Assembly (NCBI GenBank): GCA_913043185.1
Contig: CAJWMI010000059.1
Span: 1 to 10,985, forward strand
Length of the DNA stretch: 10,985 nt
Source of the DNA: an uncultured Fidelibacterota bacterium
GTDB lineage: Bacteria; Marinisomatota; Marinisomatia; Marinisomatales; UBA1611
Direction: 5' to 3'
Under the pieces are notes generated by a model. That model ran no database searches and was not told the DNA's origin. It worked only from the letters and a program-made list of their open reading frames with translations. Positions 1 to 7,220 of the stretch are shown here, piece by piece. The stretch's first letter is position 1, and every line of letters starts with the position of its first letter. Both the position numbers and the translations under genes were made by a program.

Positions 1-483
1 GCCCGTAAAAATCGGTGAATCAATTAATGTAAATCCATTATCATCAAAATAATCACGGATAGCCTTAACAATTTGATGCCGGACTCTCATAATAGAGTTT
101 TGCCTTTTTGACCTTAACCACAGATGTCTGTTTGACATTAAAAAATCAGTTCCATGATCTTTTTTTGATATTGGATATTCATCGGTCGTATGATTAACCA
201 CACTGACTTGTTTGACACCTAACTCATACCCACCTACTGCACGTGGCTCTTTTTTTACTCGACCTGTTACAATAACTGAATCTTCCTGATTTAGTTGCTG
301 CTCAAGACTGAACGTTTCGGAATCGCACTCACCATCAACAATAACACATTGCAATAACCCTGTACCATCTCTAAGTATCAAGAACCAAATTTTACCTACA
401 CTGCGTCTATTGTATACCCAGCCTTTAATCTCCACATCCTGATCGACATATTGGTCTAATTTTTTTATTGTAACAGCTTTCAT
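1..483 (-). CDS. asnS: Asparaginyl-tRNA synthetase, N-terminal part (3' end outside window)
   Basis: Class II aminoacyl-tRNA synthetase that charges tRNA-Asn with asparagine in the cytoplasm. The 161 visible codons from ATG at 483 contain the N-terminal anticodon-binding OB fold (about residues 17-100, beginning GWVYNRRSVGKIWF and continuing through an ILRDGTG strand). The linker follows, with RHLWLRS at about 118-124, and then the start of the catalytic domain. The window ends inside motif 1 (FTLIDSPIFTG). The HLWLRS signature and OB-fold sequence favour AsnRS over AspRS or LysRS. The family is usually 430-470 residues, so roughly two thirds is missing because of the window edge and not because the gene is broken. 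The start is backed by a good Shine-Dalgarno sequence that sits in the end of lptE. It is the last gene of the run visible here, 14 bp after lptE. Confidence 0.88.
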   Translation of the reverse strand, partial: MKAVTIKKLDQYVDQDVEIKGWVYNRRSVGKIWFLILRDGTGLLQCVIVDGECDSETFSLEQQLNQEDSVIVTGRVKKEPRAVGGYELGVKQVSVVNHTTDEYPISKKDHGTDFLMSNRHLWLRSKRQNSIMRVRHQIVKAIRDYFDDNGFTLIDSPIFTG

Positions 484-491
484 TTATTTTT

Positions 492-497
492 TCCTCT
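492..497 (-). promoter_or_regulatory. Ribosome binding site of asnS
   Basis: On the minus strand AGAGGA lies 8 nt before the asnS ATG and touches the lptE stop codon. It is one of the few clear Shine-Dalgarno sequences in the window. It fixes the asnS start and suggests translation follows directly from lptE on the same message. Confidence 0.7.
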
Positions 498-1061
498 CTA
501 CCATGTAGTCATAATATCATTTATTATATCTTCTGCTATCTTTTGTACTGCAACTTTTGAAGCAAATAATCTTGGTTCCCCAAACTCATTATCATCTTCA
601 GAATCAATTTTGCCATCGTTATCATTATCAATTCCATCTGAACTTATATCACCGCTCAATCCATAAGCTCCCCAGCCAGAGTAATTACCCTTTAATATTG
701 TTTTTTCATTCTTGTTATCATACCATTCAATGTTAACATCAATTTTATAACGATACTCAGACACAGATTCATTTTTATTATATGTGTAGGGTCCATCAGT
801 CACTTTTTTCACTGTACCACGCAAGATAGAGTCAGCATTATCATCAATTACTTTCAGGATACCCTCGTCATTGAACCTACTTTGTATTCCATCTGAAATA
901 CTCTCTGCGATACCAAATTCAGCTGTTTCATTTTCAACCATTGGTATAGAAATAGTTTTTATATGTGGAGGTAATGAACCCGATAAAGAATAAAAACCAC
1001 AAGAATAAGCTGTAAGTAATATCAATAGAATTGATATATTGATTTTGATTCGGTCTATCAT
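498..1061 (-). CDS. lptE: LptE-family LPS-assembly lipoprotein
   Basis: Outer-membrane lipoprotein that plugs the LptD barrel and helps deliver lipopolysaccharide to the cell surface. The 187 residues start with a lipoprotein signal: basic N-terminus, hydrophobic stretch ISILLILL, and lipidation Cys21 in TAYSC, a somewhat loose lipobox. CGFYSLSGSLPPHIKTISIP then follows, which is the typical LptE opening (CG-Y-F/S-G, PxxIKTI). Residues 76-130 look like the family's beta-sheet region, including a strand ending YRYKIDVNIEWYD. Length matches the family (about 160-190). Odd feature: residues 142-157 form an aspartate-rich DxDxDG motif like a thrombospondin type 3 or EF-hand calcium loop, just before the C-terminal helix. 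The ATG overlaps the TGA of the sigma-54 activator by 4 bp (ATGA), implying translational coupling. Identity rests on motif and context, since LptE sequences diverge fast. Confidence 0.82.
   Translation of the reverse strand: MIDRIKINISILLILLTAYSCGFYSLSGSLPPHIKTISIPMVENETAEFGIAESISDGIQSRFNDEGILKVIDDNADSILRGTVKKVTDGPYTYNKNESVSEYRYKIDVNIEWYDNKNEKTILKGNYSGWGAYGLSGDISSDGIDNDNDGKIDSEDDNEFGEPRLFASKVAVQKIAEDIINDIMTTW
591..638 (-). other. Calcium-loop-like Asp-rich insert in LptE
   Basis: Encodes residues 142-157 of LptE, DGIDNDNDGKIDSEDD, with acidic positions spaced as in DxDxDGxxD calcium-binding loops of thrombospondin type 3 and EF-hand-like repeats. The spacing is read directly; calcium binding is inference. 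Confidence 0.5.
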
Positions 1062-2287
1062 CTATTATTCCGCTTAATTTTTGGCTCTAAGTTATAGTCC
1101 TCAATCTTTCTATATAGAGTTCTCTCGCTAATGCCCAAAGATCTAGCCGTTTTTCTTCTGTTATTATTGTAAAACCGTAGTGTTCTAATGATTGCCTCTT
1201 TCTCTAGATTTTTCATGAGTATTTCGCCTATTGCATCATCCCGGATTAAAGGCTGACCATCCTCTGTAATCTCCATGCTAGAATCTGGTATTGGGCTAAT
1301 TACCTTCATGTTATCATTTGAGATTGTTGGGTTGACTTCTAACATATTATTCTCTTTGTCACCTGCTAGCAAATTTCTTATAAGTTCTGTATCCTGTCTT
1401 AATAGAAATAGTTGCCTAAGAATTATATCTATCTCCGCTTGTTCAGATGATCTATTTATTGCAATTGGTAATTGGAAGTTGTCAGAGACTGAATCCAATA
1501 ACACATCATTTAGCTCACGATTGACCATATCCACTGTAATACGTTCACCCTTTTCCAGAACCATAATTTTTTCGACAAAATTCTTTAGTTCTCTAATATT
1601 TCCAGGCCAGTCATATTGTTTCATTACTCGTATTGCATCTGGCATAAAACCTCTGTACAAAATTTCATTTGATCTAGTAAACTCCAATGCAAATCTTTCG
1701 ACCAGTGGATTAATATCTTCAACTCTATCTCTTAATGAGGGGACATGAATCATTACCGTTTTAAGACGATAATAAAGGTCTTGTCGAAATTGATCCTTTT
1801 TAACCAATTCTGCTAAATTTTTATTTGTGGCTGCTAAAACACGGACATCAGTGTATCTGACTTTAGACTCACCAACTCTCATATATTCCCCAGTTTCTAA
1901 GACCCTCAATAACTTAACCTGAGTCCCTAAAGGAGCCTCTCCTATTTCATCTAAAAAAATTGTTCCCTTGTTGGCCTGCTCGAAATATCCTTTTCTATCC
2001 TCAGTCGCACCAGTAAAAGAACCTTTTTTATGACCAAATAGTTCGCTCTCTATTATACCCTCAGGTATGGCACCACAATTAACAGTTACCATCGGAATAT
2101 TAGAGCGTTTGCTGTGTTTATGAACTGCGCGAGCCATGACCTCTTTACCAGTACCTGATTCACCAGTTATAAGCAATGAAATATCTACAGGGGCAACTTG
2201 TGCAATCATCCCAAGAACCTCTACTATTTTCTCAGAAGTACCAATAATGCCAGATTGTTTCTGCAAACGTTGTATATCTATTTTCAT
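1058..2287 (-). CDS. Sigma-54-dependent transcriptional activator lacking an N-terminal sensor domain
   Basis: Enhancer-binding protein that uses ATP to open promoters held by sigma-54 RNA polymerase. The 409 residues start almost directly with the AAA+ domain. It has Walker A GESGTGKE (42-49), the sigma-54-contacting loop GSFTGA (89-94, usually GAFTGA), Walker B GTIFLDEIGE (108-117), sensor I ATN (153-155), the arginine-finger region FRQDLYYRL (167-175), and sensor II WPGNIREL (227-234). A linker of about 95 residues (260-355) of no recognised fold follows, then a C-terminal Fis-type helix-turn-helix (about 357-400, NNRRKTARSLGISERTLYRK). There is no receiver, GAF or PAS domain, so input must come through the linker, a partner or expression level. 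A strong AGGAG site supports the start 18 bp after galE. It overlaps lptE by 4 bp, a pairing also familiar from Bacteroidetes. Its target promoters are unknown. Confidence 0.93.
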   Translation of the reverse strand: MKIDIQRLQKQSGIIGTSEKIVEVLGMIAQVAPVDISLLITGESGTGKEVMARAVHKHSKRSNIPMVTVNCGAIPEGIIESELFGHKKGSFTGATEDRKGYFEQANKGTIFLDEIGEAPLGTQVKLLRVLETGEYMRVGESKVRYTDVRVLAATNKNLAELVKKDQFRQDLYYRLKTVMIHVPSLRDRVEDINPLVERFALEFTRSNEILYRGFMPDAIRVMKQYDWPGNIRELKNFVEKIMVLEKGERITVDMVNRELNDVLLDSVSDNFQLPIAINRSSEQAEIDIILRQLFLLRQDTELIRNLLAGDKENNMLEVNPTISNDNMKVISPIPDSSMEITEDGQPLIRDDAIGEILMKNLEKEAIIRTLRFYNNNRRKTARSLGISERTLYRKIEDYNLEPKIKRNNR

Positions 2288-2294
2288 TAAACTA

Positions 2295-2299
2295 CTCCT
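2295..2299 (-). promoter_or_regulatory. Ribosome binding site of the sigma-54 activator
   Basis: AGGAG on the minus strand, 7 nt before the ATG at 2287, in the 18-bp gap after galE. It is the strongest Shine-Dalgarno in the window and settles the activator's start at the beginning of the AAA+ domain, so the missing sensor domain is not a mis-called start. Confidence 0.75.
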
Positions 2300-2305
2300 A
2301 TATGA

Positions 2306-3274
2306 TTATTGATTGTAGATATTCCATGTTGAATTAATAATTGTATATAGATCAGAATATTTTGGCCTCCAATCGATAAGCTCTTTTGCATTGTCTGACC
2401 CTGCGATTACAGTACCAGGGTCACCATCTCTTCTAATTGTAAACTTGTAATCTATATCTTTGTTACTGACATTGTTTGCCATGCTAATGATATCAAGTAC
2501 GGAGTGCCCTTCTCCGGTACCTAGGTTAATTACTAAATCTTTTTTATGTTTAAATAAATAATCAAGAGCCATCAGATGTCCATGGGCTAAGTCACTTACA
2601 TGGATATAATCACGAATACCAGTACCATCTTTCGTAGAATAATCGTTACCATATACACTTAGATTTTTTCGATCTCCCGATGCTACTTCCATAACGATTG
2701 GTATCAAATTTTGAGGGTTAGACTCTTTGCCATTTATTCTTTGGTTTATATCATACCCTGCAGCATTAAAATAACGAAGTGATGCATATTTTAATCCTTT
2801 TAGTTTGCTGAACCAATGCAGATTATTTTCAATAACAAGTTTAGTATATCCATAGTAATTAATTGGTACTAAAGGATGTGACTCATCAATGGGATTATAC
2901 TCCGGATTACCATAAACAGCTGCGCTTGAAGAAAAGATGAATTTATCTATACCATTCATGACACAAGACTTTATAAGATTGATTCCACCGATAATATTAT
3001 TCTTTGCATATTTTGAAGGGTCAGTCATTGACTCTCCAGCGGCTTTATACGCAGCTAAATGAATCACCCCATCAAATTGACTAGATCTCATCACTCTTGA
3101 TAAATCATCTTCAGACAAGGTAGAACCCTCAATAAAATTAGCTGACTCATGAATATTATTTTTATGACCACTTGATAAATCGTCAAAAACGGTAACCTCA
3201 TAACCATGCTTAATAGCCTCTAGTGTAACATGAGAGCCAATATATCCAGCACCTCCTACTACCAGTATTTTCAT
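2306..3274 (-). CDS. galE: UDP-glucose 4-epimerase
   Basis: Short-chain dehydrogenase/reductase enzyme that interconverts UDP-glucose and UDP-galactose with bound NAD+, supplying galactose for LPS and surface polysaccharide or feeding the Leloir pathway. The 322 residues show the NAD-binding GGAGYIGSH (7-15), VFDDLSSGH (29-37), the IHLAAYKAAGES segment typical of GalE (71-82), catalytic SSSAAVYG (115-122), YxxxK at Y141-K145, RYFNAAG (167-173), and the GTGIRDYIHVSDLA signature (217-230). Length is slightly below the usual 328-340, with nothing missing among these motifs. The ATG overlaps the uvrB TGA by 4 bp, with GGTGG 4 nt upstream of the ATG inside uvrB. This indicates coupled translation with the repair gene, an unexpected functional mix. 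UDP-GlcNAc could also be a substrate; sequence alone does not decide this. Confidence 0.95.
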   Translation of the reverse strand: MKILVVGGAGYIGSHVTLEAIKHGYEVTVFDDLSSGHKNNIHESANFIEGSTLSEDDLSRVMRSSQFDGVIHLAAYKAAGESMTDPSKYAKNNIIGGINLIKSCVMNGIDKFIFSSSAAVYGNPEYNPIDESHPLVPINYYGYTKLVIENNLHWFSKLKGLKYASLRYFNAAGYDINQRINGKESNPQNLIPIVMEVASGDRKNLSVYGNDYSTKDGTGIRDYIHVSDLAHGHLMALDYLFKHKKDLVINLGTGEGHSVLDIISMANNVSNKDIDYKFTIRRDGDPGTVIAGSDNAKELIDWRPKYSDLYTIINSTWNIYNQ

Positions 3275-5274
3275 AAAACCACCGATTCTAGATTTTTCTC
3301 TATGTTTTCTATTTCATCTCGGATTTTTGCAGCTTTTTCGAACTCTAATCTTTCAGCAGATTCTATCATTTCTTTTCTCAGATCTAGTAATATCATTTCT
3401 CTTTCATCCTTCGTCATACCCTTAAAATTAATCTCATCTGGACTAGAAAAAGATTCTTCTTCTGCAGAGTTGGCAACTGAGGTTGAAAGCATAATCTCAT
3501 CAATAGATTTCCTTATACTCTGGGGAATTATATTATTTTCATGATTGTATTGATTTTGCAACTCCCTTCTTTTTAACGTTTCGTTAATGAGATTCTGCAT
3601 TGCATCAGTTATTTTATCCCCATACAAGATAACCGTCCCATCTACATTTCTTGCTGCCCTTCCAGCAACTTGTAGTAAACTACTTTTTGACCGCAAAAAT
3701 CCTTCTTTATCAGCATCAATAACAGCAACCAAACTCACTTCAGGAAGATCTAGGCCCTCCCTCAATAGATTAATACCAACTAATACATCAAAACTACCTA
3801 TTCTTAAATCTCTTAAAATTTTTACACGTTCTAAACTATTTATATCAGAATGAAGATAACGCACTCTAATATTCAGGCCACTTAAATAGTCAGTTAAATC
3901 CTCGGCCATACGTTTCGTTAATGTTGTAACCAATACCCGTTCCTGAACCTTTGTTCTTTTTCTTATTTCTCCTATTAGATCATCGATCTGACCTTTAGTA
4001 TTTCGAACCTCGACAATAGGATCAAGCAGGCCTGTTGGCCTTAATAATTGTTCAACTACAACGCCATCGCAAAACTCTAGCTCTGTATCAGATGGAGTTG
4101 CAGAAACAAAGAGAAGTTGATTCTGTGCCTCTATAAACTCTTCATATTGTAAGGGTCTGTTATCAAGTGCACTCGGAAGCCTAAAACCATGATCAACAAG
4201 TGAAGTCTTCCTCGATCGATCACCATTATACATGGCCCTTATTTGAGGCAGGGTAACGTGAGATTCATCTAAAATTGTTAAATAATTATCTGGAAAAAAA
4301 TCAATCAAAGTAAAAGGCTTCTCTCCTTTTTTCCTATCGGCAAAAAACCTCGAATAATTTTCTATTCCTGAACAATAACCAAGCTCTATCATCATCTCAA
4401 TATCAAAATTAGTGCGTTGTTCTAAACGTTGTGCTTCTAGTAGTTTATTCTTTGACCGTAAAAAATCAAGCCTCTCACTAAGCTCATCTCTAATTTTGTC
4501 AATTACTTCTAGGGTTTTTTCTTTATCTGCGATAAAATGTTTTGCTGGAAAAATAACACAAGAATTAAGGTCTTCATGGATCTCTCCAGTAAGATAATCG
4601 AATTTAGATATTTTCTCTACCTCCGTTCCAAAAAGTTCTATCCTGATACAAAGATCTTCATAGGCAGGAAAAATTTCAATGATATCTCCGAGTACGCGAA
4701 TGTTTCCTCTTTCTAAGACCTGATCATTCCTGGAATAGTGTATGTGCACAAGATTAGACAAAAGTTTCCTCCTGTCTAAAGATTCACCAACGGTTATTTT
4801 AACCGATCCTTTAATATATTCATCAGGCGCACCTAAACCATAAATACAGGACACTGATGATACAACAATAACATCTTTTCTTGCCATTAGAGAGCTAGTG
4901 GTCTTTAACCTTAGCTTATCAATCTCATCATTAATAGATGCGTCTTTTTCTATGTACGTATCGGTAACAGGTAAGTATGCCTCAGGCTGGTAGTAATCGT
5001 AATAACTAATAAAATATTCGACAGCATTATTAGGGAATAATTGTTTTAATTCACCATACAGCTGAGCGGCTAACGTTTTATTGTGAGACATTACAAGTGT
5101 TGGTCTCTGCAGAGATTCAATCACATTGGCCATGGTAAATGTTTTACCTGAACCTGTTACGCCTAACAGAGTTGTGAAATCATCACCATTACTGATTGAT
5201 TTAGTAATCTCAGCGATTGCTGCGGGCTGGTCTCCCTTAGGCTTAAAGTTAGAGACAATATTAAAATCTGCCAT
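3271..5274 (-). CDS. uvrB: UvrABC excinuclease subunit B
   Basis: Damage-verification helicase of nucleotide excision repair. UvrA loads it at the lesion and it recruits UvrC for dual incision. The 667 residues match the family's length. Features in order: Q-motif region FKPKGDQPAAI (10-20), Walker A GVTGSGKT (38-45), the lesion-probing beta-hairpin region YYDYYQPEAYLP (91-102), Walker B LDESH (335-339), SATPSD (391-396), GINLLREGLDLPEV (500-513), motif VI QVAGRAARN (535-543) with both arginines, and a C-terminal UVR coiled-coil that contacts UvrC (about 625-662). The residue before motif VI's GRAARN core is usually I, S or A after QT, so QVA is a mild variant. No Shine-Dalgarno precedes the ATG. 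The start is instead embedded in a 13-bp inverted repeat, described separately. It follows uvrC after 80 bp and overlaps galE by 4 bp. Confidence 0.98.
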   Translation of the reverse strand: MADFNIVSNFKPKGDQPAAIAEITKSISNGDDFTTLLGVTGSGKTFTMANVIESLQRPTLVMSHNKTLAAQLYGELKQLFPNNAVEYFISYYDYYQPEAYLPVTDTYIEKDASINDEIDKLRLKTTSSLMARKDVIVVSSVSCIYGLGAPDEYIKGSVKITVGESLDRRKLLSNLVHIHYSRNDQVLERGNIRVLGDIIEIFPAYEDLCIRIELFGTEVEKISKFDYLTGEIHEDLNSCVIFPAKHFIADKEKTLEVIDKIRDELSERLDFLRSKNKLLEAQRLEQRTNFDIEMMIELGYCSGIENYSRFFADRKKGEKPFTLIDFFPDNYLTILDESHVTLPQIRAMYNGDRSRKTSLVDHGFRLPSALDNRPLQYEEFIEAQNQLLFVSATPSDTELEFCDGVVVEQLLRPTGLLDPIVEVRNTKGQIDDLIGEIRKRTKVQERVLVTTLTKRMAEDLTDYLSGLNIRVRYLHSDINSLERVKILRDLRIGSFDVLVGINLLREGLDLPEVSLVAVIDADKEGFLRSKSSLLQVAGRAARNVDGTVILYGDKITDAMQNLINETLKRRELQNQYNHENNIIPQSIRKSIDEIMLSTSVANSAEEESFSSPDEINFKGMTKDEREMILLDLRKEMIESAERLEFEKAAKIRDEIENIEKNLESVVL
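3279..3283 (-). promoter_or_regulatory. Putative ribosome binding site of galE
   Basis: GGTGG on the minus strand within the last codons of uvrB, 4 nt before the galE ATG. Spacing is short but consistent with the ATGA overlap and reinitiation from uvrB. Confidence 0.4.
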
Positions 5275-5323
5275 AATGGCTAATTTACATACTTTATAAG
5301 AGAATCGTCAATGGCAGACTTTA
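5262..5323 (-). repeat. Inverted repeat pairing the uvrB start codon with its leader
   Basis: On the minus strand the arm TAAAGTCTGCCAT (5311-5323) is complementary to ATGGCAGATTTTA (5262-5274), which is the uvrB start codon and its next codons. It gives 12 Watson-Crick pairs plus one G-U, with a 36-nt loop. A second, nearer GCCAT (5276-5280) could pair with the same ATGGC, giving a competing shorter structure. In RNA this could hide the start codon; in DNA it could be a paired operator site. The repeat is seen directly and its role is inferred. Confidence 0.55.
5282..5311 (-). promoter_or_regulatory. Weak candidate promoter for uvrB
   Basis: On the minus strand TTGACG (5306-5311) and TAAATT (5282-5287) are separated by 18 bp in the largest intergenic gap. 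They match 5 of 6 and 4 of 6 bases of the bacterial housekeeping consensus. Transcription would start within a few bases of the uvrB ATG, giving a very short or leaderless message, which would suit the absence of a Shine-Dalgarno. AT-rich sequence makes chance matches common and FCB promoters can differ from this consensus. Confidence 0.25.
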
Positions 5324-5354
5324 TAATTATTTATCAATCAAATATAATATTTAG

Positions 5355-7181
5355 CTATTTCGCTATGCGTTTTGAAATCTTAATGATTTCTTTGCTTAGC
5401 TTTATAGGAACTCCAATCTTTCTAGAAATATCATCAGGTGACTGGCAAGCTAATTCTTCTGAACCATTAAACTCGATAAATAGTTTTTCTATAGTTTTGG
5501 CTCCTATACCCTTTATTTTTAATAAAGGAGATTCCAACATCGCCCTGCTTCTTTTGTCACGCTGAAAAGATACAGCAAATCGATGAGCCTCATCCCTTAC
5601 CCTTCTGAGAAGTATTAAACCTAAAGAATCTTTGTGGATTACTTGTGCATCAGGATTACCAGGGACAAAAACTTCTTCAAGCCTTTTTGCTAAACCAACC
5701 ACCGGAATATAATCCAGACCAAGATCTCTTAAAGCAGATGTCGCCATATTCAACTGTCCTTTTCCACCATCAATTAATATTAAATCAGGGAATGATGAGT
5801 TTTCATTTTTTAAACGATCATACCGTCTATATACGACCTCTCGAATAGATGCAAAATCATCAATCATGTTTACCAACTTAATATCATATTTTCTATAATT
5901 AGTCTTCCGCGGTTTACCATTAATAAATGAGACCATTGAAGCAACAGTATTTGTTCCACCTAAGTGAGACACATCAAAAGCTTCAATATTTTTTGGTGAA
6001 ACCTGCAGGTTTAAATCATCTTTCAACTGAATTAAAGTTTTGGGAATATGTTCTTTATATTTTTTTCTTTTTATTATCCACTCATTAAGTAGCAACTCAG
6101 CATTTTTGAGGGTAATACGAAGCTCTCTAGCTTTTTCACCTATTTTGGGGTATTCAAATCTGACTTTAGCCCCTTTTTCCGTGCACAACCAAGATAACAA
6201 ATTATTATGATTATCAGGCTTTTTAGGTAAGGATATGAAAGAGGGAATTAGATTACTACCCATATAGAAACGAGTGATGACGGTTTTAAAAGTATCCGAT
6301 TCTGAACCGAATAGATTTTGTAATGATATTTTTTCTCTACTGTAAATAAAACCATTTCTTATTCTTATAATTACCATGATCCCGATATCATTTTTACTTG
6401 CCAGAGCAAAAATATCTCGATCTTCAAGCATTACTCTAGTCTGACTTTTTCGAGAGCTAAATCCCTGCACAGCATTTAGCTGATCTCTATATTTAGCTGC
6501 ATCTTCGTATAACATATTTTTTGAGGCATGCTTCATTTTTGATTCTACATATCTTTCTATTTTATTTGTATCACCTTTCATAAAAGAGGCCACATGATTT
6601 ATCATTTCCCTATATTCTTTTTCAGATACTAAACCTTCGCAAGGGCCTTCACATCGTTTTATATGATAGTCTAAACAAAGCGTCACCTTTTTTTCCATGA
6701 TTATTCTATCATCTAGGTAATAGCTACAGCTTCTAATTGGAAATACTTTGTGTAAAACCTTGAGTATTTTCCGAAGACGATGGGCATCAGTAAACGGCCC
6801 AAAATATTTTGAATCATCTTTGTTGACCTTTCTTGTAAGCAGTACCTGTGGAAAAGGTTCTTTTGTAATTTGAATATAAGGATATGATTTATCATCTTTC
6901 ATTAGCACATTATATCTTGGCCTATACTCTTTAATCAGATTGGCCTCAGTAAGAAGCGCCTCTACCTCATTCTCTACAACGATCCATTCCAGATTATGAG
7001 CATTTTTCATCATGGTTATCGTTTTTGATGACTGGTTATTTAGGTTTTGGAAATAGGATCGCACCCTGGCCCTAAGGTTTTTCGCCTTACCGATGTAAAT
7101 TATTTTATTATCTTTATTTTTAAACTGGTAGACACCGGGTAGGACTGGCAAAGATTTTAATTGGTCATGATTAATATCCAT
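5355..7181 (-). CDS. uvrC: UvrABC excinuclease subunit C
   Basis: Dual-incision nuclease of nucleotide excision repair, cutting 3' then 5' of the lesion marked by UvrB. The 608 residues match the family. The N-terminal GIY-YIG nuclease (about 12-95) has GVY (16-18), YIG (29-31), K32 and R39, and the acidic residue in LLTEANLIKEYRPRYN. Cysteines C152, C169, C177 and C181 fall where UvrC proteins bind an iron-sulfur cluster. The UVR motif that contacts UvrB lies at about 205-238. The C-terminal RNase H-like nuclease contains FDVSH (D403), LILIDGGKGQL (D471) and RDEAHRFA (H533). Helix-hairpin-helix DNA-binding motifs follow (SPLLKIKGIGAKTIEKLF and the last 40 residues). It starts 39 bp after the methylmalonyl-CoA epimerase gene without a recognisable Shine-Dalgarno. 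All catalytic parts are present, so it should be active. Confidence 0.98.
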   Translation of the reverse strand: MDINHDQLKSLPVLPGVYQFKNKDNKIIYIGKAKNLRARVRSYFQNLNNQSSKTITMMKNAHNLEWIVVENEVEALLTEANLIKEYRPRYNVLMKDDKSYPYIQITKEPFPQVLLTRKVNKDDSKYFGPFTDAHRLRKILKVLHKVFPIRSCSYYLDDRIIMEKKVTLCLDYHIKRCEGPCEGLVSEKEYREMINHVASFMKGDTNKIERYVESKMKHASKNMLYEDAAKYRDQLNAVQGFSSRKSQTRVMLEDRDIFALASKNDIGIMVIIRIRNGFIYSREKISLQNLFGSESDTFKTVITRFYMGSNLIPSFISLPKKPDNHNNLLSWLCTEKGAKVRFEYPKIGEKARELRITLKNAELLLNEWIIKRKKYKEHIPKTLIQLKDDLNLQVSPKNIEAFDVSHLGGTNTVASMVSFINGKPRKTNYRKYDIKLVNMIDDFASIREVVYRRYDRLKNENSSFPDLILIDGGKGQLNMATSALRDLGLDYIPVVGLAKRLEEVFVPGNPDAQVIHKDSLGLILLRRVRDEAHRFAVSFQRDKRSRAMLESPLLKIKGIGAKTIEKLFIEFNGSEELACQSPDDISRKIGVPIKLSKEIIKISKRIAK

Positions 7182-7220
7182 TATACTGCCAAAGCTATAG
7201 AAGGTTATTAAAAGTAATTA

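Noticed and set aside
1275..1748. Plus-strand open frame of 157 codons
   Set aside because: It lies wholly opposite the sigma-54 activator, which has complete domain motifs. The translation is Ser/Ile/Leu-rich without any recognisable domain, as expected of an antisense shadow.
5340..5352. AAATATAATATTT palindrome just after uvrC as a possible terminator
   Set aside because: The stem is purely A/T, only 6 bp with a 1-base centre and no following U-run on the transcribed strand, so it is too weak to support a terminator.
5275..5354. Sigma-54 (-24/-12) promoter in the uvrC-uvrB gap
   Set aside because: No GG and GC pair at the required spacing is present in this gap, so the neighbouring activator has no visible target here.
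5311..5565. Plus-strand open frame starting MADF, like the UvrB N-terminus
   Set aside because: The resemblance comes from the inverted repeat at the uvrB start. The rest is antisense to the uvrC C-terminus and shows no domain.
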